This document shows positions 54,901 through 62,817 of a DNA stretch of 64,000 nucleotides, in pieces. Source of the DNA: Opitutia bacterium UBA4506 (GTDB taxonomy: Bacteria; Verrucomicrobiota; Verrucomicrobiia; Opitutales; Puniceicoccaceae). The translations under genes and the position numbers were made by a program. Location of the stretch: contig DGMY01000088.1 in NCBI GenBank assembly GCA_002388665.1, forward strand, positions 33,039 through 97,038. Direction: 5' to 3'. A model generated the notes under the pieces. That model had not been told where the DNA came from, ran no database searches, and saw only the letters and a program-made list of their open reading frames with translations. Positions within the stretch are counted from its first letter, which is position 1. Each line of letters starts with the position of its first letter.

Positions 54901-55342
54901 CGCGGCCGGTTCGTCGGGGATAGACGATGGAGTACTCCTTCTCAACTTCGCGGATCAGTATGTTGGAGATGCGCCAGATCAAGGTGCCATCGAGCATGGT
55001 GATCGATCCTTGTTCCCCATTCGCCCCGTTGAAATTGGCGCGGACCAGTATCTCGTCACCCTCACTGGTGTAGCTGGTGGAACAACGACTCCCGTGGACG
55101 TGGTGATTAGCACTGGTACGCTTGGCGGTTCAGTTGGCTACACTGTTCGCATGAACGATACAGTAGACTGGTTGGCGGTCACGCCGTCCTCAGGTACCCT
55201 CGTATCGGACAGCACGCAGACCCTCACTCTGACACTGCAGACCGCTGGTCTTAGTGCAGGGGATCATCTGGAAGCGACCATCCTTGTCCGCCTGGACAAC
55301 GGTTTCTCGGTCCCGATCACGGTGAAAGCCAACGTACAGTAG
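51998..55342 (+). CDS. Large secreted right-handed beta-helix protein with CBM-like modules
   Basis: A 1114-residue secreted protein; ATG at 51998 starts a signal peptide (FRRAAAISCTLLFPLFSPA). Three modules begin with similar LQNPGFESGTSHW or DPGAESGVSDW-type segments (near 25, 185 and 345), as in carbohydrate-binding jelly-roll modules. A fibronectin III-like part follows (near 480-575, AEVIYREAGTTQWYE-like). Residues about 600-980 have parallel beta-helix repeats (DQIRIVNCEMSGW, SSRVTIERCYMHDP). The C-terminal 90 residues resemble a BACON-type domain. Polysaccharide lyase/hydrolase fold families often have this layout, but no catalytic site is recognised. A strong terminator follows. Confidence 0.8.
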   Translation: MTYRTVFRRAAAISCTLLFPLFSPAVEVLQNPGFESGTSHWSGISLDTVEFYSGAQSGRLNQQTFWKMIDQEVVCEPGQIMSFGGYFKSDSIAASSGGMRVSFYTSDDQFISTIGGVSISGTQDWTYLEKITTVPSSADYAKIQLYIGHTGSPTGKIYYDDLFCDLFSHLPVTVNSNGGFEDGYTGWTKGHASLSSNAYEGLNASSHIHGTWWKQSWYEFDCDPSKQYAISFAAASDNATSDGLVQIRYFDASDTHIASDHLATLTGTNAYATYFADGIYPPATAEYARFYYAAAKPGTGTSYIDDVLITTEADESGIVSSTFIPQDLTSLTPDPGAESGVSDWNGGVGLETTVVGEGAQAIRIGGASFFKTYDHDLMPVTAGNYYKLSVLAAIEDVFVSPTLTFTFVAADGTSSLGGTSTILDIEGTAPYREFSSPYYYAPPGATYVKVKISFPKNNSGAKLYLDEVHLLESTNLPVRLVSTYESLSVHVSREEQVTDEVAHVFYREAGTTQWYEAYEPVYDDVRDEYRSSIVGLDDATEYEVQVVLEANGTPLAEAGETIETWDSSPTIAQTISVASLYSGGRLLIEDMHGAPDGWIKITGTGSGDIDGGYANDVALKVLNSSYIIFEGLEIEGGRRHAVEVQMSDQIRIVNCEMSGWAREPNFTKGVYSYETESDMNAGTNRAINKDAGVHLYESSRVTIERCYMHDPRTSANNWEGSNHPAGPCAIYVNNITGTTAKYMKGNYVVRYNDLIGSDEIRWNDVIEGENNNSDRGSFYRDSDVYGNMLAFANDDSTEMDGGQMNTRFFGNRIESCYVGLSLAPCIVGPSYVFQNLMFNQGDDRGSCFSIVKLGGGTSYSKGKSFFFNNTIHGRGNGLTGVGFGSDSNRSMFLGQTRNNIIRTTNSNSNYNRTIRDAEENPWNSFDYDNLSTQGWTNASTEYSVGQEPNGILNDAPTFVDVAVGDFRLAAGSSGIDDGVLLLNFADQYVGDAPDQGAIEHGDRSLFPIRPVEIGADQYLVTLTGVAGGTTTPVDVVISTGTLGGSVGYTVRMNDTVDWLAVTPSSGTLVSDSTQTLTLTLQTAGLSAGDHLEATILVRLDNGFSVPITVKANVQ

Positions 55343-55470
55343 GAGTTCTAATGCTGGTTGGCGCAGGCCTTCTGTCATATGGAGCAAAAACCTCTGATGA
55401 AGAATCTGCCAAGTGCTAACAGTTTGAATACTTACTCTTAAAGAGTACACGCTCCGGATTTTCCGAAGTC

Positions 55471-55507
55471 GCCCCCTTCTCTCGCTGCGAGGGAAGGGGG
55501 CTTTTTT
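55471..55507 (+). terminator. Rho-independent terminator after the beta-helix gene
   Basis: GCCCCCTT at 55471 pairs with AAGGGGGC ending at 55501, with inner pairing of CTCGC and a small loop, followed by six T. Confidence 0.93.
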
Positions 55508-55534
55508 CGACGTAAAGCGAAGAGGTCGGAACCC

Positions 55535-55568
55535 AAAAAAAAAGCCCTATCGTGAGCGATAGGGCTTT
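55535..55568 (-). terminator. Rho-independent terminator after the STAS gene
   Basis: GCCCTATCG and CGATAGGGC form a perfect 9-bp stem with a 4-base loop; on the reverse strand it is followed by nine T. It faces the terminator of the convergent gene. Confidence 0.93.
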
Positions 55569-55588
55569 GGTGGCTCTGGGCCTGAAAT

Positions 55589-56095
55589 TTACTCCGTCTC
55601 TTTCTCGAGGAATTTGATCACATCTTCGAACTTGGATGCATTCGATCCGTCCGCCTTGATCAGGTTTTTGTGGGCGGCGAGCATCGATTGCGACTCGACA
55701 CTTTGGTTGGGAAGCGACTTGAAGCCAGCCTCGGATTCGCTGTCGCTCTGCTCATCTTCGCCCATCGTGGGTAGTACTGTAAGAATACGGTGCAGGCCGA
55801 GGTTTTTCACGAGTTCCAAATTGCGAGTATTTAGATTGCAAAGTTGGAGACCCCCTTCGGGGTATTCTCGCTTAATCCTCATGGCGGCACCGGCCAGAAT
55901 GCCCAGGAATGTGCTATCCATTCCAGTGCACTTGCGGAAGTCGATGAGGAAGTTGCTTCTACTTCTGTCGAGCATGTGGGTGAACAAGTGATTGACGGGC
56001 GCGCTTGTCATGTAGCTCGCACGCCCATCGATCCGTAAAACCACGGGTTCACCCGATGTATCAACAGTGAAGATCGGTCTGTCGTCCTCGGTCAT
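55589..56095 (-). CDS. STAS-domain protein (anti-sigma factor antagonist-like)
   Basis: A 168-residue protein. Residues about 7-110 form a STAS domain: EPVVLRIDGRASYMTSAPV, NFLIDFRKCTGMDSTFLGILAGAAM, LQLCNLNTRNLELVKNLGLH. S61 in GMDSTFLG is at the position phosphorylated in SpoIIAA/RsbV-type antagonists. The last 55 residues are acidic and Ser/Glu-rich and not seen in simple antagonists. Such proteins usually work with an anti-sigma kinase, and none is encoded nearby. It is followed by a perfect terminator and lies 48 bases after acnA. Confidence 0.85.
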   Translation of the reverse strand: MTEDDRPIFTVDTSGEPVVLRIDGRASYMTSAPVNHLFTHMLDRSRSNFLIDFRKCTGMDSTFLGILAGAAMRIKREYPEGGLQLCNLNTRNLELVKNLGLHRILTVLPTMGEDEQSDSESEAGFKSLPNQSVESQSMLAAHKNLIKADGSNASKFEDVIKFLEKETE

Positions 56096-56143
56096 AGGTA
56101 GTTTCTAATGAGCTGAGTCCTTGTCGGGGTAATTGTATTACTA

Positions 56144-58972
56144 CTAATTTGTGAGATCGCGTAATACGTAGGGGAGGATACCGCCGTGACGGAAGTACTC
56201 GATCTCGACTCCGGTATCGATACGGACGAGTACCTTGACTTCTTCAAGATTCCCGTTGGCCCGCTTGATCACCAGAGTGGTTTCGCTTTGCGGCTTCAGT
56301 TCGTTGGTAAGCTCGGGTAGTGAGAACACCTCTGTTCCGTCGAGATTGAGCGAATCGGCACTTTGGCCATCCTTGAACTGAAGTGGCAGTACGCCCATTC
56401 CGATCAAGTTGCTGCGGTGGATTCGCTCGTAACTTTGAGCGATAACGGCGCGAACTCCGAGAAGGGCGGTGCCTTTGGCGGCCCAGTCTCGGGAGCTTCC
56501 CATTCCGTAGTCGTTGCCAGCAACGACGATGAGTGGGACTCCGCGTTCGCGGTAGGTGGTGCAGGCGTCGAAGATCGTCGTTTGTTCGTTCTCCGGCATA
56601 ATATGGGTGTAGCCACCCTCCTTGCCTCCGGCTAGGCGATTCTTAATACGCACATTGGCGAAAGTACCGCGTGTCATGATGCGGTCGTTGCCGCGTCGTG
56701 AACCGAATGAGTTGAAGAAACGTTTTTCGACGCCTTTGGATACGAGGAACTTCCCTGCGGGTCCGTCCTCGGGGATCGCACCGGCGGGAGAAATGTGGTC
56801 GGTCGTGACCGAATCGCCAAAGATGGCGAGAGGGCGCATATCGTTGATGGGATCGATGGAGCCGGGCTCGGGACCAAACTCTTCAAAGAAGGGAGGATTC
56901 TGAATGTAGGTACTGTCCTCGTTCCAGTCGTAGAGGTCGCCTGTGGTAGTCTGAATGGCGGTCCATTCCTCATTGGCGTTTGCGATCTCGGAGTATTTCT
57001 CGCGGAACATCTCTGGGGTAATCCCAGTATTTACGAGCTCCTTGATCTCCGATTGCGTGGGCCAGATGTCTTTTAGGTAGACCGGGTTGCCATCGCTTCC
57101 GGTGCCGATTGGTTCGGAGTCGAGGTCGATGTCTACCTTCCCTGCGAGCGCGTATGCCACGACGAGAGGAGGAGACATGAGGAAATTCGCCTTGATGGAG
57201 CTGTGGACCCGAGCCTCGAAATTGCGGTTTCCGGAAAGGACACTAGCGGCGACAAGATCGCCCTTGAGGACAGCTGCCTCGATCTCATCATCCAGAGGAC
57301 CACTGTTTCCGATACAGGTCGTGCAGCCGTAGCCAACGAGTTGGAAGCCGAGTTTGTCCAGGTAGGTGTCGAGCCCGGTCTTGCGCAGGTAGTCGGTCAC
57401 TACGCGGGATCCTGGTGCGAGGCTGGACTTGACGTAGTCGGGAACGTCGAGGCCCTTCTCGATGGCGCGTTTTGCGACGAGACCAGCGGCGATCATAACG
57501 CTGGGGTTACTCGTGTTTGTGCAGCTGGTGATCGCGGCGATCACGACAGAGCCATGTTGCAGGCTTTCTTCTGACAAGTGGGTGTGAGCTTCTTCGCGGC
57601 CGGGTAGCGCTGGACGATTGGTAACCATTTCCAGCTCACTGCGACCGTTTGCTTGGTCGGCAGGAGAGACATTGTCTCCGCCGGAAACCTCTTCGCCATC
57701 TGATGCGCTTACCGGAATGATCGGAACGCTGCGGTCGAGGTCGTCAGCTTTGCCGAAGCCTCCTTCGGATGCGGGCGTCTCGAGGAGCTTCTTGAAAGTA
57801 GCCTTGAGTTCTGGAACATCGATCCGGTCTTGCGGACGCTTGGGGCCGGCGGTGCAGGGGACGACGGTACCGATATCGAGATCAATGACCTGAGTGTACT
57901 CCAGGTCGCCCTTCTTGGGAATTCCGAAAAGGCCTTGGGCTGTCAGGTAGTCTTTGATCAGAGCGATCTGCTCATCGGAGCGTCCGGTTACACGCAGGTA
58001 GTCCAGAGTCTGTTCGTCAACGGGGAAGAATCCCATTGTCGCACCATATTCGGGAGCCATATTTGCGATGGTTGCCCGGTCGGCAAGCGTGAGGTCCTCG
58101 ACACCTTCACCGAAGAACTCGATGAATTTTCCGACAACCTTTTGCTCACGCAGCATCTCGGTGATGCGCAGAGTCAAGTCTGTCGCGGTCACGCCCTCTT
58201 TGAGGACGCCGGTCAAGTTGACACCGATGACCTCCGGGGTGAGGAAGTAGACTGGTTGACCAAGCATTCCGGCTTCGGCCTCAATCCCGCCAACGCCCCA
58301 GCCGACGATCCCCAGACCGTTGATCATCGTGGTGTGCGAGTCGGTTCCGACCAAAGTGTCGGGGTAGAAAACGGATTCACCGTCGATCTTCTTTTCGAAA
58401 ACGACCTTGGCGAGGTACTCCAGGTTGACCTGGTGAACGATGCCGATGGCAGGAGGAACTACGCTGAACGTTTCGAAAGCTTGCTGGCCCCATTTGAGGA
58501 ACTCGTAGCGTTCACGATTGCGTTCGAACTCGAAGCGAAGGTTCTGGCGGAAAGACTCGGCGGTCCCGGCCCGGTCGACCTGAACCGAGTGGTCGACGAC
58601 CAGGTCCACGGGGACCAGTGGCTCGATTACGGACGGTTCTTTTCCGGTCTTGGCCGCAGCGTCACGCATTGCGGCGAGGTCGACGAGGAGTGGCACCCCG
58701 GTGAAATCCTGCAAAACAATCCGCGAAACGGTGAATGGGATTTCTTCTTGGACCGGACTCTTTGCATTCCAATTGGCCAGTCGTTTCACATCGTCTTCAG
58801 AGATCCGTTCTCCGTCGCAATTGCGAAGTACGGATTCAAGGACAACGCGGATGCTCACTGGGAGCTTGCTAATCGGCCCGACTCCCTGCTTTTCCAGTTC
58901 GGGAAGAGAGTAGATCTTTCCGGTTGAAGAACCGCTTTGGAAGGACTGAAGACTATTGAACGGATTGGTCAT
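56144..58972 (-). CDS. acnA: Aconitate hydratase A
   Basis: Aconitase isomerises citrate to isocitrate in the TCA and glyoxylate cycles. The 942-residue protein is of the AcnA/IRP type. Cluster ligands are C in TSCTNTSNPSVMIAAG and the pair in GYGCTTCIGNSGPL. The segment DHSVQVDRAGTAESF and GTDSHTTMINGLGIVGWGVGG (catalytic Asp-His) are present, and the swivel domain has GNDYGMGSSRDWAAKG. The ISYERIHRSNLIGMGV-type end is normal. It and sdhCAB give two steps of an oxidative TCA cycle in one window. Confidence 0.97.
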   Translation of the reverse strand: MTNPFNSLQSFQSGSSTGKIYSLPELEKQGVGPISKLPVSIRVVLESVLRNCDGERISEDDVKRLANWNAKSPVQEEIPFTVSRIVLQDFTGVPLLVDLAAMRDAAAKTGKEPSVIEPLVPVDLVVDHSVQVDRAGTAESFRQNLRFEFERNRERYEFLKWGQQAFETFSVVPPAIGIVHQVNLEYLAKVVFEKKIDGESVFYPDTLVGTDSHTTMINGLGIVGWGVGGIEAEAGMLGQPVYFLTPEVIGVNLTGVLKEGVTATDLTLRITEMLREQKVVGKFIEFFGEGVEDLTLADRATIANMAPEYGATMGFFPVDEQTLDYLRVTGRSDEQIALIKDYLTAQGLFGIPKKGDLEYTQVIDLDIGTVVPCTAGPKRPQDRIDVPELKATFKKLLETPASEGGFGKADDLDRSVPIIPVSASDGEEVSGGDNVSPADQANGRSELEMVTNRPALPGREEAHTHLSEESLQHGSVVIAAITSCTNTSNPSVMIAAGLVAKRAIEKGLDVPDYVKSSLAPGSRVVTDYLRKTGLDTYLDKLGFQLVGYGCTTCIGNSGPLDDEIEAAVLKGDLVAASVLSGNRNFEARVHSSIKANFLMSPPLVVAYALAGKVDIDLDSEPIGTGSDGNPVYLKDIWPTQSEIKELVNTGITPEMFREKYSEIANANEEWTAIQTTTGDLYDWNEDSTYIQNPPFFEEFGPEPGSIDPINDMRPLAIFGDSVTTDHISPAGAIPEDGPAGKFLVSKGVEKRFFNSFGSRRGNDRIMTRGTFANVRIKNRLAGGKEGGYTHIMPENEQTTIFDACTTYRERGVPLIVVAGNDYGMGSSRDWAAKGTALLGVRAVIAQSYERIHRSNLIGMGVLPLQFKDGQSADSLNLDGTEVFSLPELTNELKPQSETTLVIKRANGNLEEVKVLVRIDTGVEIEYFRHGGILPYVLRDLTN

Positions 58973-59026
58973 GGATTGCGAAATATCTGGTTGTTGCTCG
59001 GAACTGGTTCGGTTTTTTGGAGACGA

Positions 59027-59500
59027 TTAGTCTGTAATAGCAGCGCGAAGCTCTGCGAAGTCGGGGACGTTCTTAGGGTCGTCACTGGACCATGCGTAGG
59101 TGATCTCTCCCTCTTTGTTGATGACGAAGGCCGATCGCTTTGCGACGCCCCGGAGACCGAGGAGATCTTCGTAAAGGACATCGTAGCTCTTCGCCACTTC
59201 CTTGTTGAAGTCGCTGAGGAGCGGGAACGTAATGTGTTCCTTCTGGGCCATCACCTCGAGGGTGAACGGGCTGTCGACGCTGATGCCGTAGACCTCGGCA
59301 TTTAGTTTTGTAAAGCAGTTCAGAGTATCCTGCACCGAGCACATCTCGGACATGCAGACGCTGGTAAACGCGAACGGGAAGAAGAGTAACACCGTGTTCC
59401 TCTTTCCGAGATTGTCGGAGAGAGAGACATCGCTGAGGCCGTCTTCGGTTTTATGTTTGAGTGTGAAGTCTGGTGCTTTCGTTCCTATTGAGAGTGCCAT
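59027..59500 (-). CDS. AhpE/BCP-like peroxiredoxin
   Basis: A 157-residue thiol peroxidase reducing hydrogen peroxide and organic peroxides. The start at 59500 removes 22 unconserved residues. The active site is FPFAFTSVCMSEMCSVQD with peroxidatic C49 and a second Cys at C54. Motifs VYGISVDSPFTLEVMAQ and FPLLSDFNKEVAKSYDV are typical. The PFAFTxVC form resembles AhpE of Actinobacteria rather than AhpC. It is downstream of rsmB by about 60 bases and upstream of acnA by about 50. Confidence 0.92.
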   Translation of the reverse strand: MALSIGTKAPDFTLKHKTEDGLSDVSLSDNLGKRNTVLLFFPFAFTSVCMSEMCSVQDTLNCFTKLNAEVYGISVDSPFTLEVMAQKEHITFPLLSDFNKEVAKSYDVLYEDLLGLRGVAKRSAFVINKEGEITYAWSSDDPKNVPDFAELRAAITD

Positions 59501-59562
59501 AATGAAGCTCGGGTTGTTAGTGCCAAGAGAATCCAAGTGTTTATGTCCTGCGTGGGGTGGTG

Positions 59563-60837
59563 TCAACGATCCATGGCACGGATAAAGCGATAGACGCCAG
59601 CTCCGTCGTGGAAAGTTCGAGTGGGGAGTGCGTGGATCGCAGCGGTCATTTCGAAGCTTTGGCCGGGGGCGGACTCCAGAAACGCGTCCGCGACATCGCG
59701 GTTCTCTTCTCGCTCGAGACTACAGGTACTATATATAAGAGTGCCGCCCGGGCGGACAAAGCGGGCCGCCTGGAGGAGAAAGGCCAACTGAATATGGGGC
59801 ATCTTCTTTATGTCCTCGGGCGTGATCCGCCATTTTACGTCGGGTTTTCGCTGAATCACCCCAGTGTTTGAGCAGGGAGCGTCGAGGAGCACGGCATCGA
59901 AGGATCTCTCCCAGTCGGCCGGCAGGCTTTCGGGTTTCTCCAGATCGATAGCGACAGTGGACACGCGATCGGACCATGGGGCGAGGTTGGCGGTCAGTTC
60001 GTCGAGGCGTTCGGCTCGGTCCGCGGAGATCAGTTGATTGGGGCCTTTGGGGGCGGAGAGGAGCGTGCGGCTTTTTCCGCCCGGACTCGCACAGAGGTCC
60101 AACACTTTTTCCGGCTGCTCTGCAGAAAGTAGGTCTGTGGCGATCCGGGTCGCGGGATCGTGGATCGTCCAGTCTCCGTTTTGTAGGGAATCGTGGAGTT
60201 CGGGGGAGATCCCTTGGGACAGTCGATAGAACCGTCGCCAGCGGGTTTCGCAAAGGCCCTCGATGGGAGAAGCGCTTTCGCGGGGAGAGGCGTAGACCGC
60301 AGGAGTATCCTGGTTCCAGCTGAGCAGGCGCTCGGTCTCCATGGCTCCGAATTGCTGAACCCATCGGGCGACTAACCAATCCGGGTGAGAAAATCTAACG
60401 GCCGGCGGGAAAGAAATTTCTCCATTCATGACTTTTATCAGACGGCTCGACGCCCGCCTGAGGACGGCATTGGCAAATCCTCCCGCCTTGGCTCCGCCGA
60501 CCTTTCGAGCCGCGTTCACCCAGGAGTCAACGATTGCTGGAGTGCGGTTGTCGGTGTCCGAATGCAACTCCGCCAAGGCGAGAAGGAGGGCTGCCTCTAC
60601 CTCGGGAGTCGGCTTGCGGCGTACGTTTGGCGCGAGAATCTCGCGGTAGAGCCGCAAATTCCTCAGGCAGGCAGAGTACAGACGTCTCGCACGGCGTTCG
60701 GCATGAGGGCCGTCGTTTGCGCCCCCTGCATTGTCGCGAATATCGGACGCTTTGGCAGGTGAACGCAGGTAGCGCGTCATCCAAGTCAAAGCGAGCCGCT
60801 GCCCGCTGGTCGAAAAACTGTTGTCATTCTTGTTCAT
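59563..60837 (-). CDS. rsmB: 16S rRNA (cytosine 967-C5)-methyltransferase RsmB
   Basis: A 424-residue methyltransferase (Sun/Fmu). An N-terminal NusB-like domain covers about 20-155, and the C-terminal Rossmann domain has the S-adenosylmethionine site VLDLCASPGGKSRTLL. Catalytic cysteines lie in LLDAPCSNTGVIQRKPDVKW and YSTCSLEREEN. It makes m5C in the small ribosomal subunit. It is divergent from the long GreA gene, with 56 bases between start codons. fmt and def, often next to it, are absent. Confidence 0.93.
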   Translation of the reverse strand: MNKNDNSFSTSGQRLALTWMTRYLRSPAKASDIRDNAGGANDGPHAERRARRLYSACLRNLRLYREILAPNVRRKPTPEVEAALLLALAELHSDTDNRTPAIVDSWVNAARKVGGAKAGGFANAVLRRASSRLIKVMNGEISFPPAVRFSHPDWLVARWVQQFGAMETERLLSWNQDTPAVYASPRESASPIEGLCETRWRRFYRLSQGISPELHDSLQNGDWTIHDPATRIATDLLSAEQPEKVLDLCASPGGKSRTLLSAPKGPNQLISADRAERLDELTANLAPWSDRVSTVAIDLEKPESLPADWERSFDAVLLDAPCSNTGVIQRKPDVKWRITPEDIKKMPHIQLAFLLQAARFVRPGGTLIYSTCSLEREENRDVADAFLESAPGQSFEMTAAIHALPTRTFHDGAGVYRFIRAMDR

Positions 60838-60893
60838 GTCCCCACTATTGTTCGTTTTACTTCATTCGAAAGAGCAGCTTGCCACAAACATTT

Positions 60894-62777
60894 ATGGATT
60901 CAGAAACGATCGAACAGTTGATTGCCAGAGACGCGAAGCTCGAGGCGTCGCGCAAAAAGTTGGAGGCGATGCAGCCTGGCAGTTATTGCATTCACAGAAG
61001 TTGGGGGTTCGGCAAGATTCAAGATTACGACGCCGACTCAAACAAACTCATTATTGACTTTGAAGAGGGCAAAGACGGTCACGCCATGGACCCTGCCTTC
61101 TGTGTCAATAAGTTGGAGATTCTTGGCGCGAACGATATTCTCGTGCGCATGAGGACCGAGAAAGAGGTCGTCGAGCAGATGCTGGACAAGGACCGAGTCG
61201 GTATTGTGATCGCAATTTTGGCCGCCAAAGAAGAAAAGCAGGCGACCGCGATCGAGATCGAGCGCCAACTCGCCTTCCTCATTGCTCAGGACCGCAAGCG
61301 CAAGAAATGGTGGACAGACACCAAGAAAGAGCTGGTTCGCGAGCCACGGGTTGCGGTTCCTGCGAAAAAGACGGACCCATTTGTACTCCGCGAGGAAGAG
61401 ATCACTCCAGAGGAGGAAATTCTCGAAGAGTTCTTCTCTACGAAAAAGGCCAAGCAGAAAATCATTCTCGCTGAGAAGCTCTACGTCCTCTCGAGAGATA
61501 AGGACGAGCTGAAAGAGCACCTCGAAAGTGTTCTGGAAACCCTGACCAAGGCGATTGGCAGCACGAAGCTACTGTCTCAAGCAGATCGCTTGCACGGTGT
61601 TTGGGTGCGCAATGACCTCGCTCGTGACGATTCGACCGACATCGACGTCGAGACCTTGGAGCCGACTTCATTCTCCATCATCGAGGAATCTGCTGAAAAT
61701 TTGGAGAAGCTCGCCGATGAGCTTCCTGCCGCTTACTACCACCGATTCCTCGACCTCCTAACCCGGACTTATCCGGACAAGTGGGAAGAGATCATTGTTC
61801 GACTACTTCGCCACAGTGAAGGTAAGTTCACCAGTGAGTGCATTTCATTCCTCTACGAAAAGAAGAAGAATGAGCGGGTCCAGGAGTGCTTCGAGCGTTG
61901 GCTCAACGAGCAGACCATGCGTGGACCGATTCTGCACTGGATCATCAAGAACCGGAATTCAGTAAAGTATGCGGATCTGATTGATAGCCTGCTGAGCCCA
62001 CGATTGCTCAATGCTGTATTCTACGCGATCGATTTAGAGTCCTTGCAAAACGCTTCGGCGCGTCGGATTCCTTTGGCTGATTCGTTGAGCGATGACACTG
62101 AGTTGATTCCTCTGCTCCTCGATCGGGGAACGGCGGAAACCGCTCGTGACTTGGCTCAAACCCTCTTGCTCAATCAGGGTTTCGACGATCTTACGAAGAA
62201 ATCCCTTCTCGTTCGTTTCATCCGGAAATTCCCCAGTATTCAGAGCTTGCTCGAACGGGAAGCTTCGGTGGATCAAGAAGCTGCTACGGACTCGGTACTT
62301 ACCGTCTCGCAGAAGAGCTTTGATCTGGCGAAGAAGGAGTACGAAGATCTCGTCAGTAGGAAGATCCCTGAGAACAAGTTGGCGATCGAGACTGCGAAAG
62401 AGCACGGGGACTTGCGTGAGAACGCTGAGTACAAGATGGCTCGCCAGGACCAGGATACGCTCCTCGCCCGTAAGTCCGAGCTGGAGAAAGATTTGGCCCG
62501 GGCCCGTGTTACAGACTTCGGCGATGTATCGACTGATGTCGTTGGCATCGGTTCGGTCGTTGAGCTCCTTCAAGGCTCGACCGGAGAAGTCCGTAAATAC
62601 GCGATCCTCGGTGCTTGGGACAGTGATCCTGACAGCGATATTCTTTCGTACCTCACTCCACTTGGCCAACGCCTCCTGTCCCGCAAGGTCGGAGATACCG
62701 TCGAAACTGAAGTCGATGGTGCGAAGGAAGAGTGGAAGGTCGAGTCCGTCGGGCGCTGGGTCGATCAGGCTTGGTAG
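60894..62777 (+). CDS. greA: GreA-family transcript cleavage factor with a long N-terminal extension
   Basis: GreA rescues backtracked RNA polymerase by stimulating RNA cleavage. The start at 60894 gives 627 residues, compared with about 158 in E. coli; the frame is open upstream but overlaps rsmB and is a shadow. The last 160 residues form the GreA unit: coiled-coil hairpin with tip acidic motif HGDLRENAEYKMARQDQD (D506 and E508) and the C-terminal FKBP-like domain (GIGSVVELLQGSTGEVRKYAI). The first 75 residues contain a CarD/Tudor-like segment (SYCIHRSWGFGKIQDYD). The middle is helical and poorly conserved. Chlamydia has a similarly long GreA. Confidence 0.9.
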   Translation: MDSETIEQLIARDAKLEASRKKLEAMQPGSYCIHRSWGFGKIQDYDADSNKLIIDFEEGKDGHAMDPAFCVNKLEILGANDILVRMRTEKEVVEQMLDKDRVGIVIAILAAKEEKQATAIEIERQLAFLIAQDRKRKKWWTDTKKELVREPRVAVPAKKTDPFVLREEEITPEEEILEEFFSTKKAKQKIILAEKLYVLSRDKDELKEHLESVLETLTKAIGSTKLLSQADRLHGVWVRNDLARDDSTDIDVETLEPTSFSIIEESAENLEKLADELPAAYYHRFLDLLTRTYPDKWEEIIVRLLRHSEGKFTSECISFLYEKKKNERVQECFERWLNEQTMRGPILHWIIKNRNSVKYADLIDSLLSPRLLNAVFYAIDLESLQNASARRIPLADSLSDDTELIPLLLDRGTAETARDLAQTLLLNQGFDDLTKKSLLVRFIRKFPSIQSLLEREASVDQEAATDSVLTVSQKSFDLAKKEYEDLVSRKIPENKLAIETAKEHGDLRENAEYKMARQDQDTLLARKSELEKDLARARVTDFGDVSTDVVGIGSVVELLQGSTGEVRKYAILGAWDSDPDSDILSYLTPLGQRLLSRKVGDTVETEVDGAKEEWKVESVGRWVDQAW

Positions 62778-62817
62778 TCTGATTGGATCGCGCCAAATTT
62801 ACTGAGACGGGAGAGCT

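Noticed and set aside
57830..58927. 365-residue plus-strand frame opposite acnA
   Set aside because: Aconitase motifs cover the whole region on the minus strand; the forward frame has no known domain.
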